Shown in pieces: positions 10,033 to 20,600 of a stretch of 64,000 nucleotides of DNA; the stretch's first letter is position 1, and each line of letters starts with the position of its first letter. Below the pieces are notes generated by a model. It saw only the letters and a program-made list of their open reading frames with translations, searched no databases and was not told the origin of the DNA. Origin of the DNA: Bacteroidota bacterium (lineage in GTDB: Bacteria; Bacteroidota; Bacteroidia; M30B66); the NCBI GenBank assembly GCA_027490225.1, contig JAIXYK010000011.1:1-64000 (forward strand), in the 5' to 3' direction. A program made the position numbers and the translations under genes.

Positions 10033-10830
10033 TTACTTTCTAGCAGTTGCTTTAATATCTTCTTTTTGCAAAATGAATTGCCCCTTTACGTATTTAAAAC
10101 TGCCCGTTCGAATTGTATCGATATCCAAATCTAGTTGGTAAGCATAATTGGTAGCATATGAATAATCAAGCAATTTTTGTTTCGTGTTATAGGTTAAGAA
10201 AGGTTGGCTTTCAGTAATTGCAGATTCTTGTTGACAAAATTTTAAAGCTGAATTTCCTTTATAAAAGATAGGCTGGTAATACACAGAATCCGCAGTAAAT
10301 GAAACAAGGTCTGCTGATTTGCAATAATTATAAACAGGACCAACAGGATGTTCTGAGCTACTTTGTAAAATTAAATATTTATTTTTCTCTAATTCGTAGA
10401 TGGTATCAATATCTGTAAAGTCCGCTGGTATTACAATTTCTTTTCCCAAATAAAAATAATGAATAAATGAATAATAGAAATTACTGCAAGATGCCCCACA
10501 ATCGTCGCCTTCAATAACAAAAATTTTGAATGTACTATCAGGAGCATATTTAACTGAACCATCTTGCAAATTAAAATTGGTTTGTTCTAAATATATTTGC
10601 TTTTCTTCTTCGGTAATGAATGAATCCAATTCGAATATTTCCATTATTATTTTTTGCTGATATTGAATCAGTAATAGCGAGTCTTCTGAAGTATTCTTAT
10701 GCAATCTTTTAGAAGATTTATCAGTTGGAAATAAATTAAATGAATAAAATAAAACAATGAAAAATGGCAAAATAATATAATTAAAAAATATATTCATTAA
10801 AGAAATAAACGAGTGTTTATTTGGCCACAT
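10033..10830 (-). CDS. Hypothetical protein with one N-terminal membrane segment
   Basis: 265 aa, not recognised. A hydrophobic segment at residues 13-33 is followed by an exported domain. The only notable motif is D-D-C-G-A-S-C near residue 112, a C-x3-C pair that could be a disulphide or metal site. The start at 10830 is one base beyond the stop of the upstream membrane-protein gene, which suggests termination-reinitiation; an internal ATG twelve codons later is an alternative. Confidence 0.65.
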   Translation of the reverse strand: MWPNKHSFISLMNIFFNYIILPFFIVLFYSFNLFPTDKSSKRLHKNTSEDSLLLIQYQQKIIMEIFELDSFITEEEKQIYLEQTNFNLQDGSVKYAPDSTFKIFVIEGDDCGASCSNFYYSFIHYFYLGKEIVIPADFTDIDTIYELEKNKYLILQSSSEHPVGPVYNYCKSADLVSFTADSVYYQPIFYKGNSALKFCQQESAITESQPFLTYNTKQKLLDYSYATNYAYQLDLDIDTIRTGSFKYVKGQFILQKEDIKATARK

Positions 10831-10831
10831 A

Positions 10832-11545
10832 TTACTTTTTAATTAATTGTCTGATAGAGGTCAAATGCCCAAATATAACAACAGGAACAATAAAAGTAGG
10901 AAGTAAACTAAATGGGAAATATAATATTGCAATATTGGGTTGATCAAATGAAATTTGCTGAAATGGTGAAGGAACGGAAAGTATTGCAAGAATTATAATA
11001 TTTAATAATAAAACCATTGAGATAATGTTCCAAATTAAAAGAAGATTTCGATTTAATTTCAATGATATAAAACCCAAATATGCAATAATAGGTGCTGAAA
11101 TACCTGCCAGAATATCAAAATTAAGTCCTTCGAAAGTCATGATTTGTGGAACAAGCTGATGTATAAATAGCCAGTACAATACAATTTCAACAGGAATTCT
11201 AACACAATTAATAAGTGTAATATGAAATAAAGGAAGACTATCTATAAATTGCTTTCCATTTTTGGTATTAAATAGAATAATAAAGAGCAATAACATTGGC
11301 AGAATGCCTAAAAGGACGATTCTAGGTGGTAATAAATTTGTATTTGAATAAAACACCCCGTTTAAACTTAAAACAGATTGTAAAATAATCCAGATAATAC
11401 TAAAAACTAACACATAAAGAGCAATTTTCGGGGTTTTACTATTCACAGATTTTAACATTGTATTGTAAAAAAGTAACAAAGTTATTATCACCGTAAAAGC
11501 GAAAACTACAGCATAATAGCTGAATAAATTATCAGGAATTTCCAT
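10832..11545 (-). CDS. Conserved polytopic membrane protein (about seven helices)
   Basis: 237 aa with about seven transmembrane segments. Conserved-looking features are R-I-P-V-E-I-V-L near residue 110, L-N-F-D-I-L-A-G-I near 135 and L-P-T-F-I-V-P-V near 215. I recall similar unnamed membrane proteins in other Bacteroidota but cannot name a family. The gene is coupled (one-base gap) to the downstream secreted protein of unknown function. Its start codon lies eight bases after an AT-rich hairpin (11554-11580). Confidence 0.7.
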   Translation of the reverse strand: MEIPDNLFSYYAVVFAFTVIITLLLFYNTMLKSVNSKTPKIALYVLVFSIIWIILQSVLSLNGVFYSNTNLLPPRIVLLGILPMLLLFIILFNTKNGKQFIDSLPLFHITLINCVRIPVEIVLYWLFIHQLVPQIMTFEGLNFDILAGISAPIIAYLGFISLKLNRNLLLIWNIISMVLLLNIIILAILSVPSPFQQISFDQPNIAILYFPFSLLPTFIVPVVIFGHLTSIRQLIKK

Positions 11546-11553
11546 TTCTAATT

Positions 11554-11580
11554 AAGAGAAGAATTCAGTTTAATTCTCTT
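11554..11580 (-). repeat. Hairpin between two minus-strand genes
   Basis: AAGAGAA (11554-11560) and TTCTCTT (11574-11580) form a perfect 7-bp stem, extendable by A-T pairs. On the minus strand it lies 20 bases after the stop of the upstream gene and eight bases before the ATG of the next. It could be a weak terminator or a leader structure; no strong T-run follows. Confidence 0.4.
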
Positions 11581-11600
11581 GATAAAGGTAAAAACATTAC

Positions 11601-12500
11601 TTAATAAATCTCCACATTTGAAACAAAATCATGGCCCTCAAAATTCTTTATTATTTTCTTTAAGAAACCCGAATTATCGTATTGAAAATAAAGCAAATAC
11701 ACTATTGAAATGCTACCGTAAGAATCGAAATAATATCCATGACTTGCTACAATAGCAAGATTAACCCTACCTTTTTCATCATAATCGAAAGAAATAGATT
11801 CTCCACCAGCCTCACCAATTTTCTTTTTAAAATAATGCATAAGCTGGCCATCGGGATTATATGAAAATTGATCACGTGTAATACCTCCTGCCCCATCTGA
11901 ATAGGCGATGATTGTATTTAATTTCGAATCAACATATTCGAAATTTACGATATTATGTACTTTATAATCGAACGAGCTTTCTTTATTGATGACGATTTCT
12001 CGTTTACTAAAATCTTTGCAGATGGCTTCATAACTATCCGGAGTTTCTATTTGATGATAATTAGAATCCGCGTATAGCTTAAGCCTCAGTTTCGCTTTTT
12101 CGAGAAAAGACTTTGGTAAATCTCCTTCAAATTCTGTATAATCTTCAAAAGGAAAATTTCGATGAGCATTTGATTTTTGGGATTTTTTCCTAAGTGCATC
12201 CTTCTGAATAATCTGAACTGGAGTTATGTTGTTGCTGTAGCGACTTTCAATAAAAGTGGACTGTTGAAAAGTAAGTTCTTGTTGAATAAATTCTTGAATG
12301 GTTCTTCTTTGAAAATCTTCATACTTATTGAATTCAGAATATTTAACGGAGTCTTTGCCTGCAATATCAGGAATTGTATAATCAAAAGTGCTCAAATAAA
12401 TTTCCCCTTTCACATTCATTTGAATGCCAATTTGGAGAGGCTGCGAAATTGATTGGAAAACACCACTAATAAAAATAAAAAACACTATCCTTAACTTCAT
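11601..12500 (-). CDS. Secreted hypothetical protein with YD-like repeat
   Basis: The likely start is ATG 12500 (MKLRIVFFIFISGV), which gives a proper signal peptide; an upstream in-frame ATG at 12539 would put 13 extra residues before it. The mature protein of about 280 aa is not recognised. Near the C-terminus it has F-D-Y-D-E-K-G-R-V and F-Q-Y-D-N-S-G-F-L, the Y-D-x-x-G-R/L pattern of RHS/YD-type repeats, preceded by F-S-Y-N-P-D-G-Q-L. No enzyme motif is visible. Outer-membrane or periplasmic location is likely. Confidence 0.65.
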   Translation of the reverse strand: MKLRIVFFIFISGVFQSISQPLQIGIQMNVKGEIYLSTFDYTIPDIAGKDSVKYSEFNKYEDFQRRTIQEFIQQELTFQQSTFIESRYSNNITPVQIIQKDALRKKSQKSNAHRNFPFEDYTEFEGDLPKSFLEKAKLRLKLYADSNYHQIETPDSYEAICKDFSKREIVINKESSFDYKVHNIVNFEYVDSKLNTIIAYSDGAGGITRDQFSYNPDGQLMHYFKKKIGEAGGESISFDYDEKGRVNLAIVASHGYYFDSYGSISIVYLLYFQYDNSGFLKKIIKNFEGHDFVSNVEIY

Positions 12501-12658
12501 ACTAATAAATTTAAAAAAAGATGCTACCATTGACTTCAATTACAAAGTTCTAAAATTTTAAACGTTTATACACGTTTAAAAAACGGTTAAATCAAGTCGA
12601 AAGCATAACTTTGCTTTGCTGGGTAGGGGAGTTGGGTTTCCTATGAAAATAATTTTAT

Positions 12659-13144
12659 TTACAAGCTTTGTAAAAACAATAAATACGCTTTCCCCCTACT
12701 TTCTGCAAAATAATCGAGCAATAACATGAAGCTGCTTTGAATAGAAAGCCCCAGCCCTATTCCTTTCCAAAGTGGTTGTGGTTGAAAATAAAAATACAAA
12801 ATAATTCCGATTATAATTAATGCAATTTCAATCAATCGATACATAACAAAATTCTTCATTACAACTTGCATTCTAGGAATTTCCTCAGAATTAATAGCCG
12901 ATTTGTTGGTTTGAACAATTTGATTTACCCTAGAAATATCCTTAGGACTTCTAAAATAAACTGTACTTCCCACAATAATTTGTATGAGAGCAATACCAAT
13001 TAAAGGAAAGACCATTCCTGTGTAAAATGGTTGTTTTATTTTAATTAAAAAATAAATGGAAGCGGCAATTGCAGCCAAACCAACCAAAACAAATAATAGA
13101 CTTTCGAATTTCTCTGCATTAAAATACTTTTCGATGGGGCTCAT
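12659..13144 (-). CDS. Hypothetical four-helix membrane protein
   Basis: 161 aa with four predicted transmembrane segments, about residues 16-34, 41-62, 104-122 and 128-148. A soluble loop of about 40 residues between helices two and three contains S-P-K-D-I-S-R. Not recognised as a named family. It begins two bases after the stop of the SDR gene, so the two are cotranscribed and presumably regulated together from the promoter facing merR. Confidence 0.7.
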   Translation of the reverse strand: MSPIEKYFNAEKFESLLFVLVGLAAIAASIYFLIKIKQPFYTGMVFPLIGIALIQIIVGSTVYFRSPKDISRVNQIVQTNKSAINSEEIPRMQVVMKNFVMYRLIEIALIIIGIILYFYFQPQPLWKGIGLGLSIQSSFMLLLDYFAESRGKAYLLFLQSL

Positions 13145-13146
13145 TT

Positions 13147-13926
13147 CTAATGTGCTTTATCTTGGAGTTTTCTTGTAATTTTTACAACCAATGCTCTTGG
13201 AGTAAATCGTACCGAATTAGCCATAACTGCATTCATAAAACCATGTATGGCAACGGTCTTACCTTTTAACATAGCATCGTATCCATAAATGGCAACTGCT
13301 TGCGAGGTTGGTAATTTTTTTCCTTTAACCAAAGCACTTTCTTCCATTGAAGCTGCTGCTTGAAATCCGCTTTCGGTTGCTCCAGGACATAAAGCTGTAA
13401 CTGTAATACCTTTATCGCTTACTTCATTATCTATTGCTTCTGAGAAACTTAATACATAAGCTTTTGTAGCATAATAAACTGCCATAGTTGGTCCAGATTG
13501 AAAGGCTGCTGTAGAAGCAACATTCATAATTTTTCCACTTTTGCGTTTTACCATGTCTTGCAAATAAAGATGCGTGAAATGGGTAAGTGTAGTAATATTT
13601 AAATTAATCATTTGCAATTGCTTGCTCCAATCTAAATCTACAAACATTCCAAAATCGCCAAAGCCTGCATTATTTATTAAATAATCAATTTGAATATGTT
13701 GCTTTTTTGTTTCTTCATATACTTCTAATGCTGCATTAGGAGCTGAAAGGTCTTTACCAATGGTATACACTTTTACTTGGTATTGTTTTTCTAATTCAGC
13801 TTTCAGTTCGTTTAGTTTTGCAATGTTTCTTGCTACTAAAACCAAATCGCCTCCTTTGGAAGCGTGTACTTTTGCCAATTCTAACCCAATACCATTGGAT
13901 GCTCCTGTAATTAATGCTGTTGCCAT
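13147..13926 (-). CDS. SDR-family short-chain dehydrogenase/reductase
   Basis: NAD(P)-dependent oxidoreductase of the classical SDR family, 259 aa. The nucleotide-binding motif TGASNGIG is at residues 7-14, N-N-A-G near 84, the catalytic serine in N-V-A-S-T near 138, and Y-x3-K (YYATK) near 152. I choose ATG 13926 over an upstream in-frame start at 13950, because the -7 box occupies 13948-13955 and the transcript would begin downstream of it. Substrate unknown; it resembles the DltE/YqjQ-like general group. Divergent from merR and first of a two-gene operon. Confidence 0.9.
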   Translation of the reverse strand: MATALITGASNGIGLELAKVHASKGGDLVLVARNIAKLNELKAELEKQYQVKVYTIGKDLSAPNAALEVYEETKKQHIQIDYLINNAGFGDFGMFVDLDWSKQLQMINLNITTLTHFTHLYLQDMVKRKSGKIMNVASTAAFQSGPTMAVYYATKAYVLSFSEAIDNEVSDKGITVTALCPGATESGFQAAASMEESALVKGKKLPTSQAVAIYGYDAMLKGKTVAIHGFMNAVMANSVRFTPRALVVKITRKLQDKAH

Positions 13927-13947
13927 ATAGATTGTTTTAATTTGCGA

Positions 13948-13978
13948 CAAAACTAAAACAATTGATTAAAACCTACAA
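13948..13978 (-). promoter_or_regulatory. Promoter of the SDR operon
   Basis: On the minus strand, TTG (13976-13978), a 20-bp spacer and TAGTTTTG (13948-13955) match the -33/-7 layout of Bacteroidota promoters. The expected start is near 13942, giving a leader of about 16 nt to ATG 13926. Confidence 0.65.
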
Positions 13979-13998
13979 CATTAGAGCATAGTCTATAC

Positions 13999-14029
13999 TT
14001 GTATTTTATTTTTAAACCAAATACATTTG
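13999..14029 (+). promoter_or_regulatory. Promoter of merR-type gene
   Basis: TTG (13999-14001), 20-bp spacer and TACATTTG (14022-14029) match the -33/-7 consensus. The ATG at 14034 falls where transcription should begin, implying a leaderless mRNA. A small dyad ATAG-T-CTAT (13988-13996) lies just upstream, between the two divergent promoters, and could be part of an operator. Confidence 0.65.
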
Positions 14030-14033
14030 TGCT

Positions 14034-14396
14034 ATGCTAATAAATGAATTATCTAAACGTACTGGAGTTACTGCACATACCATCAGGTTTTATGAAAAAT
14101 CAGGATTGATAAAAGGAAAACGAGATGAAAATGTGAAGTCTAATAATTACTTTCAATACGATGAAGAAACGGTTGAGAAGCTTGAATTGATTAGAGATGC
14201 GAAGTCAATTGGTTTTACATTAAATGAAATTGGTCAATTGATGGACGCTTGGTATAACAACAAAATTACCATTTCAGAAAAGCTAAAAATACTTGATGAA
14301 AAATTACTTTCTATCGACTCTAAAATAAAGCATCTGAAAGAAATGAAGAAATTAGTTTCGGAGTTTAAAAAAAGTGTGGAAACTGAAGGGTGTTGA
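14034..14396 (+). CDS. MerR-family transcriptional regulator
   Basis: 120 aa. The N-terminal winged helix-turn-helix is typical (INELSKRTGVTAHTIRFYEKSGLI, then YFQYDEETVEKLELI). A long coiled-coil dimerisation helix follows at about residues 75-115. The only cysteine is the last residue, so the paired metal-binding cysteines of ZntR/CueR-type sensors are absent. Divergent arrangement with the SDR operon suggests it controls that operon and itself. The ligand is unknown. The transcript appears to be leaderless. Confidence 0.9.
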   Translation: MLINELSKRTGVTAHTIRFYEKSGLIKGKRDENVKSNNYFQYDEETVEKLELIRDAKSIGFTLNEIGQLMDAWYNNKITISEKLKILDEKLLSIDSKIKHLKEMKKLVSEFKKSVETEGC

Positions 14397-14420
14397 AAAT
14401 AAATTGAATATTCAGATTTA

Positions 14421-14509
14421 CCGAAACGCCGCGCACGTGGGCGAGGCAAATAGCTCCCGGCCGGCGCAGCAAGGTCGGGACTATAGCCGAGCACGCGAAA
14501 TTGCGCCCA
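14421..14509. repeat. GC-rich structured intergenic patch A
   Basis: A markedly GC-rich island in an AT-rich region, just before the giant adhesin gene. It contains nested complementary segments: GGGCG (14439-14443) with CGCCC (about 14504-14508), and TAG(C)TCCCG with CGGGACTA, around a palindromic CCGGCCGG. It has no convincing ORF of its own. I believe similar GC-rich boxes are dispersed in Bacteroidota genomes, but only one copy of this form is in the window. Its composition and structure suggest a repetitive element or structured RNA. Confidence 0.4.
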
Positions 14510-14642
14510 AGAATTAAAATAAAATTACTAACTTATTTTGATTGAAAAACGAGGTATATACCTGATAGTTATTCTATTCGATAATCTATATCTTGCAGAT
14601 TCGTTGAGGACTGTTTTAGAATACCGCCTTTCTAACAAAAAA

Positions 14643-17600
14643 ATGAACTTGAATAAAAATTATCATTATTTAAATTTACATAAGAATCTGATTCTGATTG
14701 TGTTAACAATGATGGTAATTTCGGTAAAATTAATAGCACAACCTTGTACAATTAATTATCCTGCAGCGCTTACTGCTTGCAACGGACAAGCTACTCAAAT
14801 AGCACCTACGTTAAATAATGGATACACTTCCTTTTCTTGGGTATTTGCTGGAACGGGAACTTTGAATAATGCGAATGTTGCAAATCCTCAACTTACTGCT
14901 ACTGCTGCTGGAACTTTAAATTTAACTGCGAATGGCGGCGCTTGTGCCACAGCAACGGAAGTGATAAACGTTTCGATTGGCGCAGCTTTAAATATTCCAA
15001 ATATAAATGTAAGCACCACACAACCTGTATGTTCTGGAAACAATGTTGCTGCAAGCATTACAAATCCACAAGCAAATGTAACCTACACTTGGACCTTTCC
15101 CGGTGGGGCAACTGCAACTGGTACCAGCGCCACGCGGCCCGTTTCAGTAAGTGTAGGAAACGGAACGTTAACTCCCAATATTACAGTTGTTGGGACTAGT
15201 ACGGGAGGTTGCATTGTAACTGGATCAACAACTGTGAGTGTAAAACAAGCGCCAGATGTTTCTTTGAACGATTATGTGAGTTTAAGTCCGTTTGTAAATT
15301 GTGGAAGTGGAAATTTTAATTTGGCAGCTACCAATACCTCTTCAACTGCTGCTACAAATGCTACATATGCAATAAATTGGGGTGATGGCAGTGCCGTAAG
15401 TAACTTTACTACAGCAACATATGCAAGTGGAACTGATGCCACACATAGTTACACCACATCTGGTTTCTTTAATTTGGTTTGCACCATTGTAGGACAAAAT
15501 GGTTGCAGCGCCTCACAAACTTATATTGTTTTTAATGGTACAAATCCAGCTGGTTCTATTACCAGTCCTGGAGGAACTGTAGGTTTATGCGGACCTGCTA
15601 ACTTGAGTTTTCCGTTTAATGGCTGCGGTGGAAATTCCAATGGAACTACTTATGCCATTACCATAAACGATGGCTCTGATACTATTTTCTACTCACAACC
15701 TCCGCCAGTAAACTTCAATTATATTTTTGATACCACTTCTTGCGGGGCTATTGGTGCATTAACACCCAATGTGTTTTTTGTGCGATTAAGGATTTTTAAT
15801 CCATGTGGGTTCACGACTTCTACCATTGAACCAATTATTGTAAACCAGCGGCCAAGTGCCGATTTTAATGCGCCAGCGCAAGGCTGCGTAAATGTTCCAG
15901 TAAATATTGCAAATGTTACTTCACCCGGTGTGGATGTAAACAATAGTGGCGTTTGTACCTCAACGAGTTGGATTGCCTGGAATATAAGTCCCGCTGCGGG
16001 TTGGAATTTGAATTCAGGCGCTTTCGGAACCTCACCTCCTACTGCCAATCCCGCAACACAAGGAAGTGCAAATTTAAATGTAACATTTACTTCTCCCGGA
16101 ATTTATCAAATTAGGTTAATTGCCAGAAGCAACTGCGGAGCTGATACTATTATCAAAGATATCTGCATTCAAACTCCTGCCACCTCAGCATTTACTGCGT
16201 TGCCGGTAAATGGTTGTTCACCATTGGCAGTAAATACTACCAATAACTCAACAGGTAACGCCAATTGTGGTGTATTGAATTATTTATGGTCTGTTTCTCC
16301 ACTTACAGGCTGGACCTACACTAACAATACAACTGCTACATCGGCTCAGCCCCGATTCTCATTTACAGCCGCAGGAACTTATACCATTACTCTGACCACC
16401 AGCAATGGTTGCGGGCCAGTAACCTCAACCCAACAAGTTACGGTAGTAGCACCGCCAACAGTTGCGATAGACCCTATTTCGGCGGGCTGCGCGCCAACAT
16501 CTATAGATCCTTCTGCTGTAATTACCAACGGAGGAGGAACTATTTCGGCCACCAACTGGACGTTTACCGGAGCCACGCCAGCAAGTTCGAATGTTGCTGA
16601 CCCAACACCAATTAATTACGCAACTGGAGGAAATTATACTGTTTCGGTAAGTGTTACTAATCAATGTGGAACAGCAACAGATTCAGAAAATTTTACGGTT
16701 GCAAGTCCACCAGCTCCGCCAGTAATTGTTTCTAACTCTCCATTATGTGTGGGGCAAACGTTGAATTTATCGGTTACGCCAGTTACGGGTCTCAATTACA
16801 CCTGGTCTGGTCCTGCAGGATTTTCAGCTGTAGGAACTTCAACTTCATTGCCCAACATACAAAGCAGCAATGCCGGAACGTACACAGTAACTGCATCAGC
16901 TGGCACATGCAGCAATACAAATACAACAGCAGTGGTGGTAAATACTCCGCCAGTTATCAATATTTCGCCATTGAATCCAGATTTTTGTCCGGGTCAAGAA
17001 ACTGTAACAATTACAGTATCAGGAGCAGATAACTATACTTGGACTCCATCAACAGGACTAAATGTAACCAATACTGCCAGTGTAATTGCATCTATTCTTA
17101 ACACACAAACTTATACTGTTACTGGATTACAGAATGGAAATATTTGTCCAGGAACTGCAAGTATAACTTTAACTGCCAATACAATTCCCACAATTTCTAT
17201 AACGCCTCCGGGAATTATTTGTAACCAGCCAGTTGCAGTGCAGCTTACGGCAACTCCTGTAAATGGAACTTGGTCAGGACCTGCAGGTTTATTGGCAAAC
17301 GGACAATTTACACCTGCAACTATTGGGAATTTTACAGCTTATTATTCATACACAGCGCCAGTTACGGGTTGTACAGCAATTGATTCGGTAGTTTTGAATG
17401 TTCAAAATCCAACTGTTGCAGTTGCAGGCAATGACACTACAATTTGCCAGAACTCACCAACACTGCAATTACTGGGCAGCCCAGTTGGAGGAACATGGTC
17501 GGGCTCAGGTCAATTAAGCGGAAATCAATTCAATACTTCACAAAGTGGAATATTCAGTTTAACATATAGCGCTGGCAGTGGTTCTTGCGCTGTGAATGAT

Positions 17601-20600
17601 GTTAGAGTTATTAATGTAACACCTCAGCCTACTGTGAATGTTACAGGAAACCCTTCAAACATTTGCGCTATACAAGATACCAGTATACTTACTGCAACAG
17701 GAGCGAACACTTATGTTTGGACGCCATCAGCAACATTAAATAACGCAAGCGGAAATATAGTTAGGGCATTCCCAACCACCACAACAGTTTACACAGTAAC
17801 AGGAACCAGCAACAGTTGCAGCAGCAGCAATCAAGTTACGGTAACGGTGAATGCACTGCCAGTAGTTACTGCGAACGATACAAGTTTTTGTAACACCACA
17901 GCAGTGCAGCAATTAGTTGGAAATCCTGCAGGAGGAACATGGTCAGGAACGAATGTTACTTCAACAGGACTTTTCACGCCAAGTGCAAATGCAATATTAA
18001 CTTATACTTATACAGATGCAAATGGCTGCATTGGAAGCGACCAAGTGAATGTTACAGTTACAAGTCCCACGAGCATAAACGCTGGTAATGATACTAGTAT
18101 TTGCATAAACGCCATCAATGTGCAGCTCAATGGAATTCCAGCTAATGGGCAATGGTCGGGAAATAGTCAAGTGTCTACTGCAGGAATATTTAATCCAACA
18201 ACTGTAGGACCTGTAACGCTTACCTATACCGTTGGCACTGGAAGTTGCGCAGCTCAAGCCCTGCGAATTATTACTGTAATAGATTTACCAGCAGTAAACG
18301 CTGCACCCACTTTACAATTTTGTGAAGAAAATACAATCGTAAATTTAGTTGGGCCAACACCTATTGGTGGCGTTTGGAGCGGAACTGGCGTTAATGCTGC
18401 AAACAGTAGTTTAGATGTTAGTTTATTGCCTATCGGAATTACACCATTAAACTATACTTATACAGATGCGCTTACCGGCTGCAGCAACAATGTGGCTCAG
18501 AATGTGAATGTGAATGCTTCACCAATTGCAGATGCAGGAGTAAACCAGCAAGTTTGTTTAAATGGCATTTCGGTGCAATTAACTGGTATTCCTGCAAATG
18601 GAACTTGGTCGGGAACGGGAGTTTCTGCAACAGGCAATTTTACTCCTTCTGTAATTGGAATTGTAAACTTAACATATTCGTTAACAGATGCCAACGGTTG
18701 TATCGGAAATGATGTAGTGCAAGTTGATGTAATTACTCCACAAAATACAGTTGTAGGAAACGATACCAGCATTTGTTTAGATGGAAATGCAGTGCAATTT
18801 AGTGGTTCGCCCATTAATGGAACTTGGTCAGGTTTTGGAGGTATTTCAAGTACCGGATTAATAAATCCAATAACCGCAGGACAAGGTTTTATCTTTTATC
18901 AAACTGGCAGCGGCACTTGCTTAACAAAAGATTCTTTATTGCTTACCATTAATGCACTACCAATTGTAAATGCTGGAAATAACTTAGCTGTTTGTTTAGC
19001 AGCCAATGCATTTCCCCTTTCAGGCTTTACGCCAGCCGGCGGCAACTGGACAGGAACTGGTTTAAGCGGAAATACATTCACGCCAAGCATTGCAGGAATA
19101 GGCAATACAACACTTACTTATTCATTTACCAACCCAACAACAGGTTGTAACAACAGCGATTCAATTTTGGTAGATGTACAAGCCATGCCCATTGCAGCTT
19201 TTACCTTGCCAGATACAGTTTGTTCAAGCGAAGCAACCATTCCAACTACAAATCCAATCATTTCTGAAACTTACCAATGGAAAATTAATGACATTAACTT
19301 TTCTACCTTACCAACACCCATTTTCAACTTTGCAACTACTGGCGATTTTACAGTAAAACTAATAGTTTCAACTCCTATTGGTTGTAAAGATTCTATTAGT
19401 CAATTAGTTACTGTAGTTGGCGCTCCCGTAGCAAATTTTTCAACCGATGTAAATCAAGGTTGTGGTCCATTGGCAGTTACTATTAATAATCAATCATCAG
19501 GATTTAATGTTGCTTATTCTTGGTTAAATCCTTCACAATTTTCCACATCAGCACTACCTCCACCCATTATTCTTCCTGCACCAATTTTAAACGATACCAC
19601 TTATCAAATTATTCTGGAACTAAGCAGCGCATGTGGCTTAAAGCGAGACACTGCTGATATTCTTGTATTGGCATCGCCAGTTGCAGAATTTGGCACCGAT
19701 TATTCTGAAGGTTGTTCGCCCTATTTTCCAATTTTCCAAAACATCAGTTATGGAAACCCTCAAAATTACCAATGGGATTTTGGTAATGGAAACACATCTA
19801 CAACTAGCTTACCCGTAAATATTGGTTTTGTAACAGGAGCTGCCGATACCACATTTTTTATCCGATTAATAGTAAGCAATACTTGTAACGCAGATACGTT
19901 CGTCAATTTTGTAAATGTCCTGCCTAACACCATCAATCCATTTTTTAACACTTTCCCTGCAATTGGTTGTGCGCCATTAACCGTAAACCTCACCAACGTA
20001 ACAGCCAGTGCCACCAATTACTTTTGGGATTTTGGCAATGGCTCAGGCACTAACACCGAAGATGCCAGCGTAACTTATACAGATGCAGGAAATTATACCG
20101 TAAGACTCATTGCCATCAACTCCTGCACTGCCGATACATTCTACAGCAATGTTTTAGTAAATGGTCCGCCCGATTTAGATTTCAGCCTTTCAGAAAACAG
20201 CATTTGTACAGGGCAATCCGTAACTGCCATTAACAATTCAACCGGCGCAAGTGTTTATTCCTGGGATTTTGGTGATGGATTTCAAACCCTTGGCCCCAAC
20301 CCTACTCACAGCTATGCTACCGATGGAAATTACAACATCCAGTTAATCGGTTTTACCAACGTTACCAACTGTCCCGATACCATTTCATTGCCCATTGCCG
20401 TTAATCCAACAGCACAAATTCAAGTTACTGCGCAGCCTGCCGAAGGTTGCATGCCATTAACTGTCAGCTTCGCCAACACAAGTTCAGATGTTAGTTTTTA
20501 TTCCTGGGATTTTGGAAATGGAAATACATCCATCGGAAGCAATCCATTAGCAATTTACCCTACAGATGGTGCTTACAATGTGAACGTAATTGGCACAAAC

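Noticed and set aside
14234-14494. Minus-strand 86-aa ORF across the end of merR and patch A
   Set aside because: It is antisense to merR and its N-terminal half translates a GC-rich structured patch. No promoter or plausible protein features.
14538-14642. TTG-initiated extension of the giant adhesin
   Set aside because: It adds 35 residues before a complete signal peptide. ATG 14643 fits better.
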